Shown here in pieces: positions 43,136-50,495 of a DNA stretch of 64,000 nucleotides. The notes under the pieces were generated by a model. That model made no database searches. It saw only the letters and a program-made list of their open reading frames with translations, and was not told the origin of the DNA. Source of the stretch: W0P28-013 sp051878315 (GTDB lineage: Bacteria; Bacteroidota; Bacteroidia; Bacteroidales; Paludibacteraceae); assembly GCA_051878315.1 (NCBI GenBank), contig JBJEJW010000031.1:1-64000 (forward strand), given 5' to 3'. Made by a program: the position numbers and the translations under genes. Each line of letters opens with the position of its first letter. The first letter of the stretch is position 1.

Positions 43136-46100
43136 ATGAAAAAAGCACTTAAAATCACAGGCTGGACACTGCTGTCGCTGGTGGTCGTTGTGCTGATTGT
43201 GGTGTGCGTGGCTGTGTATGTGGTCTTTACGCCCGAACGTCTCACACCCATTGTGCGCAAGTATGTGCCACAGTTTGTAACGTGTGAAACATCGCTCGAC
43301 GAAGCCGATTTGACATTTTTCAGCACATTCCCCGAATTTGGTGTGCGTTTGCGCAATGTATGTCTGAAAAACCCGATGTGTGGCGCGCCGTCCGACACCT
43401 TAGCCAATATCGACAATCTGACGGCTACAATCGATGTGTGGCAGTTCCTTGCCGACGATGCGCTTGTTGTCAAGGCGGTTATGCTCGATGGAGGCTATGT
43501 CAATCTTTACACCGATAGCCTCGGACGAACCAATTACGATATTGTGGTCGCATCCGACGACGAACAAGATACCACAGCCACCGACCTTCCATTCGACTTG
43601 TTGGATATTCATGCCGTGCAAATTGCCAATTTGCGTGTACTTTATACCGACAATCAAAACCGGATGCGTGCTTCCATCGACGATGTGCAGGCGAGCATTA
43701 GTGGCAATTATGCCGAAACGGATGTGATGGCCGATGTGTCGTTGCAGTTGCGACAAGTGCTTTTTGCTACGGACGACACCACACGCATTGAGGTGCAAGT
43801 TCCGCAAGTGGCGTTGCGTACCAAAGCTGCGCTGGCCGACAACGATGCACAAGCATCAATAGCGCTCGATTTGAATAGTGTCAACTGTGCCATTGGTGGC
43901 GACAACCTATTGACACAAGCCGATATTAAAGCCACAATACCATTAACGGCCAATTTGGACACACTATCGTTGCGTCTTCACGAGGCGGAATTGGCGTTGG
44001 CCGGTCATAAAATAACGCTCGATGGGTGGGCGCAAATGCGCGACACGAACATTGTGATGAATGTCGATTTCGCAACCGATGGAGCATGGCAAATAGAAAA
44101 GGTTGTCAGTCTGATTCCGCCCTCCTATGCCGATTTGCTTGATGGCATCGATGTGGAAGGCACTATCGGATTATCCGGCTGTGTATTAGGCGTTTACAAT
44201 AGCGATACACTTCCGCAGATTACAGCAAATGTCGATTTGCGAAATGCAAAAGTGGTCATCGATGGTCTACCGTACAAATTGTATGATGTGGGGGCAAAAG
44301 CCACTGCACACCTCGATTTGAACGATGGCGCTATGTCGGATGCCGTCATTACGCAACTGACGGCCAAAACGGGTACATGCGCTGTGCAGGCTGCCGGGCG
44401 CGTTACCGATTTGCTGGGAGCACTGCGTTGCAATTTGCACCTTACGGCCGATGTCAATCTGCCGGAGTTGTCGCCACTTTTGCCTGCCGACTTGAATGTT
44501 GCTCTTGTTGGTCGCACAAAGGCCGACGTGCAGACAAAATTCGCGTTGGCCGATGTATTGGCACTCAACCTCGATAAAATAGTGGCACAAGGTACGCTGA
44601 AATTCAGCGATTTAGATGTTGTTTACAATGATAGCATCTTTGTCGAAGCACCGGCATTGACACTGAACGTATCACTGCCGAGTCCGGGCAAAAATCGTTC
44701 GTTTCAGGAGATGATACAGGCGCAAATCACATCGCCCGATTTACGTATCGAAATGCTTGGCACACTGGATGCAGCACTGACCGATGCCACTCTGACGGTG
44801 GCTACATCGAATGTACTCGATACCACCAAAATGTTATCGGCTACTTGCGAATTTGCGATGCAGCATTTGTTGGCACACATGGACACAATTTCGGCCGATA
44901 TTGTTGCACCAAAGGGAAAAATTACCCTCTCACCAAGTCGTCGCAATGCAAAAAATCCGCGCCTACAATGTTCGTATAGCAGCGAAATGTTGAGTGCCAA
45001 CATGGGCTCGGCATTTAATGCCAAAACCAAACACATTGACATCTCGGCCTCGACTACCTACGACGAAACGCAAGAAAATCTCTATCTGAAATGGAATCCG
45101 ACACTCAAAATCGATTTCAACGATGGTTGTTTCCGTATGGCCGGCATCGACCCTGAAATTCGGATTCCGGCGATAAAATTTGCCTTTACACCACGTAAAC
45201 TGACCATTGACGATAGCCGTATTATCATCGATCGTTCCGATTTCAGCCTGACAGGCGAAGCACGCAATATTCGTAAATTTATGAAACACAACGGCTTGCT
45301 CGAAGGCGAATTTGACTTCGTATCGGAACAAACCGACATCAATCAGCTGCTTGAACTGGTGAACGGCTTTGGCAATACCGATTCGACACAAACGGCCGAT
45401 GTCGTGGCGGCAGATACTGTCGAACAGACTGTTGAACAACACGATAACCCGTTTATGGTGCCAAAAGGCATCGATTTGTCATTGAATACACACATCAAAA
45501 ATGCGCTGTTTGCCGATAACCGTTTGCAAAATATTGCCGGCAAACTGACAGTGAAAGATGGCGTATTGGTGCTCGAACAGATGGGTTTCACTTGCGAAGC
45601 GGCCGAAATGCAACTTACCGCTATCTATCGTAGCGAACGGCGCAATCACTTGTTTGCCGGTCTCGATTTTCACCTCATCAACATTGACATCAAACAACTG
45701 ATACACATGGTGCCGAATGTTGATACCATTTTCCCGATGTTGAAATCGTTTGAGGGACGGGCACAATTCCATCTGGCTGCCGAAACCTATTTGAAATCGA
45801 ATTACGAACTGAAAATATCGACACTGCGTGGCGCGGCTGCCATCGAAGGAAAAGACCTTGTGCTACTCGATAGCGAAACGTTTGCCAAAATAGCCAAACC
45901 GCTGTTGTTCAGCCGGAAAACCAAAAATTTGGTGGACAGCATTAGTGTCGAGGCTACCGTATTCCGCGACGAGGTCGATTTGTATCCGTTCGTTATGTCG
46001 ATGGATAAGTACTCGGCCGTTGTAGGTGGTCGTTACGATTTGGCCAACAATTACAATGCGCATATCGAAACGTTGTCGCCCATACGTTTGGCATTGCAAA

Positions 46101-46258
46101 TCAAAGGTAATGCTACCGATTTGGATAATATGGAGTTCAAATTGGTAAAAACACAATATTCCGATATGTACAAACCTGAAAAACGTAATGTCTTGCAAGA
46201 ACGCACGTTGGCTCTCAAAAAATTAATTTCCGACGCCTTGAAGAGTAACGTTAAATAA
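43136..46258 (+). CDS. AsmA-like family protein (envelope lipid transport/assembly)
   Basis: 1040 residues. One N-terminal TM helix (LLSLVVVVLIVVCVAVYVVF) anchors a long periplasmic chain of short beta strands, many ending in hydrophobic/Asp patterns (VDLRNAKVVIDGLPYKLYDV, LTAKTGTCAVQAAGRV). The C-terminal AsmA_2-like region has YSAVVGGRYDLANNYNAHIE and LKIST-type strands. AsmA/TamB/YhdP relatives form hydrophobic grooves that move phospholipids between membranes; that role here is inferred. Its 10-aa N-terminal cytoplasmic segment is short. Co-transcribed with the small lipoprotein and ended by a terminator at 46414-46448. Confidence 0.85.
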   Translation: MKKALKITGWTLLSLVVVVLIVVCVAVYVVFTPERLTPIVRKYVPQFVTCETSLDEADLTFFSTFPEFGVRLRNVCLKNPMCGAPSDTLANIDNLTATIDVWQFLADDALVVKAVMLDGGYVNLYTDSLGRTNYDIVVASDDEQDTTATDLPFDLLDIHAVQIANLRVLYTDNQNRMRASIDDVQASISGNYAETDVMADVSLQLRQVLFATDDTTRIEVQVPQVALRTKAALADNDAQASIALDLNSVNCAIGGDNLLTQADIKATIPLTANLDTLSLRLHEAELALAGHKITLDGWAQMRDTNIVMNVDFATDGAWQIEKVVSLIPPSYADLLDGIDVEGTIGLSGCVLGVYNSDTLPQITANVDLRNAKVVIDGLPYKLYDVGAKATAHLDLNDGAMSDAVITQLTAKTGTCAVQAAGRVTDLLGALRCNLHLTADVNLPELSPLLPADLNVALVGRTKADVQTKFALADVLALNLDKIVAQGTLKFSDLDVVYNDSIFVEAPALTLNVSLPSPGKNRSFQEMIQAQITSPDLRIEMLGTLDAALTDATLTVATSNVLDTTKMLSATCEFAMQHLLAHMDTISADIVAPKGKITLSPSRRNAKNPRLQCSYSSEMLSANMGSAFNAKTKHIDISASTTYDETQENLYLKWNPTLKIDFNDGCFRMAGIDPEIRIPAIKFAFTPRKLTIDDSRIIIDRSDFSLTGEARNIRKFMKHNGLLEGEFDFVSEQTDINQLLELVNGFGNTDSTQTADVVAADTVEQTVEQHDNPFMVPKGIDLSLNTHIKNALFADNRLQNIAGKLTVKDGVLVLEQMGFTCEAAEMQLTAIYRSERRNHLFAGLDFHLINIDIKQLIHMVPNVDTIFPMLKSFEGRAQFHLAAETYLKSNYELKISTLRGAAAIEGKDLVLLDSETFAKIAKPLLFSRKTKNLVDSISVEATVFRDEVDLYPFVMSMDKYSAVVGGRYDLANNYNAHIETLSPIRLALQIKGNATDLDNMEFKLVKTQYSDMYKPEKRNVLQERTLALKKLISDALKSNVK

Positions 46259-46278
46259 GGGATTATACATAAAAATAA

Positions 46279-46310
46279 ACGAGAAGATGCATATTTTTGC
46301 ATCTTCTCGT
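46279..46310. other. Perfect 13-bp hairpin after the AsmA-like gene
   Basis: ACGAGAAGATGCA and TGCATCTTCTCGT pair around a 6-nt loop, 20 bp past the stop. There is no T tract after it on the plus strand, so it may protect the 3' end or mark a processing site rather than terminate. Confidence 0.7.
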
Positions 46311-46322
46311 GTGTTTGGCACG

Positions 46323-46368
46323 ACTTTTGATAGTATTTAGACGACGCTCAGTACTGCGACTCAAAAGT
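46323..46368. other. Inverted repeat ACTTTTGA/TCAAAAGT
   Basis: Two 8-bp arms (46323-46330 and 46361-46368) enclose a 30-nt loop. The element sits between two terminator-like hairpins in the AsmA 3' region. Its function is unknown. Confidence 0.4.
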
Positions 46369-46413
46369 TTCAGATTGTAGTGTTGGTATTTAGGTTATGT
46401 TTTTAGGGAGGTT

Positions 46414-46448
46414 CGCGGACATGTGATATGTCTGCGGACTTTTTTTTT
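46414..46448 (+). terminator. Terminator after the AsmA-like gene
   Basis: CGCGGACAT and ATGTCTGCG pair (one G-U) with a short loop; nine T follow. The T tract runs into the stop codon of the convergent lipid kinase gene. Confidence 0.88.
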
Positions 46449-47385
46449 ATGGTACTAACATGTGTAGCGCTTGCGGTACTACTTCCACTTGCAGTGGGGC
46501 AGTGGCGTGCAGTTCTACGCCGTCGGTTTCGGCATCGATGGCGCTATCAAATTCGATGGTAAATTTGGTGGTGGCAAACGTGTGTGCACAAGGATGTTCA
46601 GGCAGTCGTCCCGAAAACAAGAGGCGGACGGCCGATGGGATTTGTCGGAGTTTGATTTGCTCCATGGCCGTGATGTGCAGCAAACCGTCGGTAGGGTTGG
46701 CTTCGGGCACTTGTTTGATGCCGCCGCCCGAATAACAGCCGTTGCCTATCGCAACGGTGAAGAATGGGCGTTGTTCGGTTTTGTGGTCGTCGGTAAGACG
46801 CATTTGGTGTGTTTTCAACTTAAAAAGTGTGATGAAAACCGATAGTGAATAGACCCACGCGCTACCGCCGAGATATTTTTTTATTTTGTTGGTGATGCGC
46901 ACTACCGTACCGTCAAAACCCCAGCCGGCGCCGTTGATAAAGTAGCGCGTAGCGTTTGGGTTGTTGTTGTCGTGGTACGAAATTTTGCCGATGTCAATCG
47001 GAATGCTTTTACGTTGGAAGAGTTGAGCTGTCAGTTTTTTACGCTTGCGCGTGATGCCCCAATAACGTGCCCAATCGTTTCCTGTGCCATACGGCACGAG
47101 GGCAAGGGTTACGGCGTGTTTGTCGGCTATGTTTGAAGTGTAAATACCATTGACTACTTCGTTGAGGGTGCCGTCGCCGCCCACAATGAGCAAATGTCGA
47201 TAACCTGCTTCGACCATCGTGCGCGCTATTTCAATAGCGTGTCCGGCGTATGAGGTCAGTTGCTCCGAAAAATTTATTTCGGCTTTTTTGAGCAGGTAGT
47301 ATATGTTTGTCCAATCTTTTTGAAGGCGGCGTTTGCCCGAATAGGGGTTGACGATGACGCCCCACTTTTCGTTGCGTAGGCTCAT
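46447..47385 (-). CDS. Diacylglycerol kinase-family lipid kinase
   Basis: 312 residues, soluble. DAGK catalytic motifs: VIVNPYSGKRR, LLIVGGDGTLNEVVNG and ALVPYGTGNDWARYWG, then a C-terminal domain with GAGWGFDG and AIGNGCYSGGG (substrate-binding region). It resembles DgkB/YegS-type kinases that phosphorylate diacylglycerol or another lipid; the exact lipid is not determined. It has its own promoter at 47443-47474. Confidence 0.9.
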   Translation of the reverse strand: MSLRNEKWGVIVNPYSGKRRLQKDWTNIYYLLKKAEINFSEQLTSYAGHAIEIARTMVEAGYRHLLIVGGDGTLNEVVNGIYTSNIADKHAVTLALVPYGTGNDWARYWGITRKRKKLTAQLFQRKSIPIDIGKISYHDNNNPNATRYFINGAGWGFDGTVVRITNKIKKYLGGSAWVYSLSVFITLFKLKTHQMRLTDDHKTEQRPFFTVAIGNGCYSGGGIKQVPEANPTDGLLHITAMEQIKLRQIPSAVRLLFSGRLPEHPCAHTFATTKFTIEFDSAIDAETDGVELHATAPLQVEVVPQALHMLVP

Positions 47386-47442
47386 TTCCTATCTTTTTTG
47401 CGCGGTCATACTTGTCGCAAGTAGGCAACGCGATTTTGCAGC

Positions 47443-47474
47443 GCAAAGATACGTTTTTTTATTCGATTGGCAAA
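47443..47474 (-). promoter_or_regulatory. Promoter of the lipid kinase gene
   Basis: On the minus strand TTTG (47474-47471), a 19-nt spacer and TATCTTTGC (47451-47443) match the consensus. Confidence 0.78.
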
Positions 47475-47492
47475 ACTTTTGCAGTGCAAAAC

Positions 47493-47540
47493 TTATCTAT
47501 TGACGTGGAAATCGTTGATTATATGTGCTTTAAAGTTTTC
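47493..47540 (-). pseudogene. Second copy (remnant) of the dnaE 3' end
   Basis: Read on the minus strand this ends INDFHVNR followed by TAA, against INDFHINR and TAA at the end of dnaE (50496). Over 27 nt the two are identical at 23 positions (47493-47519 versus 50496-50522); three of the four differences are synonymous and the other is Ile/Val. Upstream of about 47535 the match decays with indels. There is no start codon. Confidence 0.62.
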
Positions 47541-47581
47541 TATTGTTTGCGTAGGGGGGATTGCTGCTGATGCAGATAGTC

Positions 47582-47618
47582 AACAAGCGCATTTTTCGAA
47601 AAATACGCTTGTTTTTTG
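47582..47618 (+). terminator. Terminator-like hairpin downstream of the cysteine-rich lipoproteins
   Basis: AACAAGCG and CGCTTGTT flank an inner ATTTTTCGAAAAAT palindrome, with six T on the plus strand. It is 14 bp past the lipoprotein stop (minus strand), where a T tract is lacking, so its orientation favours a plus-strand transcript. Confidence 0.6.
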
Positions 47619-47631
47619 ATTAATCTCCGTG

Positions 47632-48174
47632 TTATTTAGCACCGGGACCTTGTGGGTCGGTAAAATAGTAGATGGAGTGGTTGCATTTGCTGTATGGACT
47701 TGGGTCGGTGTCGGTGCATGTGCATCCGATAATAATGTCGTTTCCATCGTACACGAAAGCGCATTCGTCGCACAGATTTGGCGTACATTTGTGGTAAATT
47801 TGCGCTTCGCGCATAGTGGCCTCATTTTCTTTGGCAAAAATAGGCAATGCTATTCGTGCCGCATGCTGTTTCCCGTCGGTGTCGGCTTCGGTGCCTTCTA
47901 TTATAAGGTATGCCAGCCCTTTGACACGCGTGTGTTGTACCTGACAGTCGTCAACATTGATACATTCGTCGCCAAAGAACTTAAATGGTTGCCCTTTCTG
48001 TATTTTCCTGTACACGACTTCGGCCGATTTTGGGCCGATTTTTGCCACACACGTTTCCGTGCCATGAAAATAGTAGGCTTCTTCAACGGCTGCGTTGTTG
48101 TTTGCACATCCTGCTAATAGCAGTCCGAGTGCGCCGTAAACGGCTGCACATAGAATTACATTTTGTTTTTTCAT
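47632..48174 (-). CDS. Cysteine-rich lipoprotein 1
   Basis: 180 residues. Signal peptide with lipobox LLAGC, so lipid-anchored. Its C-terminal third contains the motif C-x4-C-x2-C-x12-C-x-C-x10-C, in which the stretch after the third Cys reads AFVYDGNDIIIG. The preceding part holds strands (TRVKGLAYLIIEG). The next upstream gene encodes a protein with the same six-Cys spacing. The cysteines could bind a metal or form disulfides; sequence alone does not decide. No match to a named family was recognised. Confidence 0.7.
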   Translation of the reverse strand: MKKQNVILCAAVYGALGLLLAGCANNNAAVEEAYYFHGTETCVAKIGPKSAEVVYRKIQKGQPFKFFGDECINVDDCQVQHTRVKGLAYLIIEGTEADTDGKQHAARIALPIFAKENEATMREAQIYHKCTPNLCDECAFVYDGNDIIIGCTCTDTDPSPYSKCNHSIYYFTDPQGPGAK

Positions 48175-48223
48175 AGTGATAATAATTTAGATAATTAAAA
48201 AATAGTGTGAAAATATAATAAGA

Positions 48224-48712
48224 TTAAAAATCTTGATCATCTCCGGGTTTTAATGTGCCGGTTGAAAATTTACAAGATGCAAATATTGCCGGAATACCTT
48301 CTAAACAATAACACCCTACTGGTGTACCATTGTCGTCAAATACCATTTCACAAAAACTACAATTGTAACCTTCGCAGGCGTATTTTGGTTCTTCTAAATT
48401 TAATGTCCCTTTGGCTGTTAAGGGATAAATTACTGTTATAGTTTCTGTTGCTTTTGTTTTAGAAACTCCATGTACCATCAAATAATTGATATTGTACGAT
48501 GTTATAATGTCAGTGTCAACAATATGATATTCACTATTATCTTCTTTTGCAAATGTAATAGCATTTGGTTGTATACTTAAACTTCCCTTTTTATTGATTT
48601 TGACCAAAGCGGTACTGGTCGCTGAAAAGTTTGGATCTGTTGTGTTATTTAAAGATGTGCAAGCACACAAGAAATAACACATACCACATAAAATAATACT
48701 TTTTGTTTTCAT
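48224..48712 (-). CDS. Cysteine-rich lipoprotein 2
   Basis: 162 residues. Lipobox LCAC after a short signal peptide. It shares with lipoprotein 1 the six-cysteine motif C-x4-C-x2-C-x12-C-x-C-x10-C with identical spacing; the segment after the third Cys is EMVFDDNGTPVG. Elsewhere the two differ in sequence, and this gene is visibly more AT-rich, which suggests long divergence or separate origin. It begins the two-gene transcript with a perfect promoter at 48750-48782. Function unknown. Confidence 0.72.
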   Translation of the reverse strand: MKTKSIILCGMCYFLCACTSLNNTTDPNFSATSTALVKINKKGSLSIQPNAITFAKEDNSEYHIVDTDIITSYNINYLMVHGVSKTKATETITVIYPLTAKGTLNLEEPKYACEGYNCSFCEMVFDDNGTPVGCYCLEGIPAIFASCKFSTGTLKPGDDQDF

Positions 48713-48715
48713 AAT

Positions 48716-48748
48716 TTTGTTGGTTTAGAAAAATGTTGTTATCTTTGC
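48716..48748 (+). promoter_or_regulatory. Plus-strand promoter of the TPR/HTH regulator
   Basis: TTTG (48716-48719), a 20-nt spacer and TATCTTTGC (48740-48748) match exactly. The leader to the ATG at 48856 is about 100 nt. Its start site overlaps the opposing promoter. Confidence 0.75.
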
Positions 48749-48749
48749 T

Positions 48750-48782
48750 GCAAAGTTAAGGGATATATGTGTCGATTCCAAA
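48750..48782 (-). promoter_or_regulatory. Minus-strand promoter of the cysteine-rich lipoproteins
   Basis: On the minus strand TTTG (48782-48779), a 20-nt spacer and TAACTTTGC (48758-48750) match exactly. One base separates this -7 element from the plus-strand one. Confidence 0.78.
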
Positions 48783-48855
48783 TTAAAAAATCTTCAAGAT
48801 GCACTTTAAGTATATTTTTAAGTAATTGATTTTTAATGTATTATATTTTATTAGT

Positions 48856-50466
48856 ATGCGAAAAATCTTCAACTTGTTTTTAGTGTGTGCTTTTGTGGCA
48901 TTTTTTTTTGTATTGACGTGTTCGTGTGGCCGGTGTATAGAGAATGATGATTTGTCGCGTGCGGAGCAATATTTGTGGAACAATCGCGATAGTGCGTTAT
49001 GGCTGTTAACTCAGGCTGAATCGGAAGGCTTGAATGCCGACGAGGAGCATTTGGCCGTATTGTTGCACTCGTTTTTTCGTTATTGTAGCGATAAACACAT
49101 TGATATAGAGCCGCTGTCGAAGTCAATCAAGTTTTTTATGGAGGAAGCAGAATGGAATCGTGCCGGACTTGGATATTATGTGCGGGGCGCAGAGTATATT
49201 CGGCTGATGCAAAATGATTCGGCAATAATGGATTTTCGGCGCGCCGAAAAGGTGTTGCAAATGGCTGATACTGTGCCCGATATGCAATGGGGACAACTTT
49301 ATTATGCCGAAGGAACTATTTTTGAACAAGCCGGTATGAACGAAGTGGCTGTGGCTTGTTATCAAAAAGCCTTACCGTATTTTCAGCGGTGTAATGCGCT
49401 ATATGTTATCAATACATATTGTGCGTTGGGACGTGTCGCTGCCGATAAATCGCCTCTCTATGTCCGGCAGGCTTTGGCTGTAGCGGATAGTATCAGCGGG
49501 CAGGCCGATGTATGCCATCTGGTAGCCGGACAGATTGCCGGCGATGTACCACACCACTTGACATACTCGGATATGAGTGTCGAATTGTATCGGGGACTTG
49601 CTCCGAAATATCCGTATTACACCGCTTTATTGGCCGAGGCATTTTTGTGTCGGGGCGAATTGGATTCGTGCAAACATTATATCGATTTGTTTGCCGATGT
49701 TGTCGATAGATATGCCTGGCAATCGTCCAAACTTGATTTTTTGCAAGCGTTGTACTTGGAGCGTTGCGCGCGTGAAACCGAGGCGTTCGCATTGCTCAAA
49801 AATGCTTATGTGCGTTTGGAACAACAGCAATCCGACCAAAACCGTTTGGAAACGTATCGTATTTTACGCCGTTTCGATGTCAATGAGGAAAAGGCCAAAA
49901 ATCAACTGTTATTAACTGATATGCGGCGACAACGTGCTACGTTTTTGGCGGCTTTGTTCGCTATTTTGTTTGGCCTGTCTGTAGCAGTTGGTTGGTGCAT
50001 TGTTTTTTATCAAAATAATAAATTACAACGGCAAATGATAATCGCCGAACGTGAAAAGGCGGTGAATTTGTTGCGGTTCAGAATAGAGTGTACCATCAAA
50101 ATGAATGTGGACACCAACCTTGGCAAATACACGTTGGAACAGTTACCGCAAAATGTGTGCGATATTGTTTGTCAAACGACCTATTGCGGTGATCGTTGGC
50201 AAGTGTTGCGCGATGAACTATCGGCTGTTTATGGCCATTTTTTTGCAACGCTGCGCACGATGTATTCGAATTTAACCGACAAGGATATTCTGATAGCGTG
50301 TTTGTTGGGGCTCCGATTCAAAAATCGTGAAATCATATTGCTGCTCTGGATGAACGAGGGCACTTTCTATCGTCGTCGCGATTTGTTAAAGGAGCGCATG
50401 AATCTTACACCGCAACAAAAATTGGATGATGTATGTCGCCAAATAATGGATGCAACGTCCAAGTAG
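48856..50466 (+). CDS. TPR-repeat membrane protein with C-terminal HTH-like domain
   Basis: 536 residues from ATG 48856. An N-terminal hydrophobic segment ends in a lipobox-like LTCSC. TPR-type helical repeats run to about residue 355 (repeat-like YYAEGTIFEQAGMNEVAVACYQKAL). A TM helix follows (FLAALFAILFGLSVAVGWCIVFY), then a coiled-coil-like stretch and a C-terminal region with LTDKDILIACLLGLRFKNRE and FYRRRDLLKERM, as in Bacteroidales membrane-bound LuxR/HTH-like regulators. It probably senses something outside and controls the adjacent lipoproteins; that is inferred. Confidence 0.75.
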   Translation: MRKIFNLFLVCAFVAFFFVLTCSCGRCIENDDLSRAEQYLWNNRDSALWLLTQAESEGLNADEEHLAVLLHSFFRYCSDKHIDIEPLSKSIKFFMEEAEWNRAGLGYYVRGAEYIRLMQNDSAIMDFRRAEKVLQMADTVPDMQWGQLYYAEGTIFEQAGMNEVAVACYQKALPYFQRCNALYVINTYCALGRVAADKSPLYVRQALAVADSISGQADVCHLVAGQIAGDVPHHLTYSDMSVELYRGLAPKYPYYTALLAEAFLCRGELDSCKHYIDLFADVVDRYAWQSSKLDFLQALYLERCARETEAFALLKNAYVRLEQQQSDQNRLETYRILRRFDVNEEKAKNQLLLTDMRRQRATFLAALFAILFGLSVAVGWCIVFYQNNKLQRQMIIAEREKAVNLLRFRIECTIKMNVDTNLGKYTLEQLPQNVCDIVCQTTYCGDRWQVLRDELSAVYGHFFATLRTMYSNLTDKDILIACLLGLRFKNREIILLLWMNEGTFYRRRDLLKERMNLTPQQKLDDVCRQIMDATSK

Positions 50467-50495
50467 CGTGAAAAACAGCGGCTGGTTGCGGTTCC

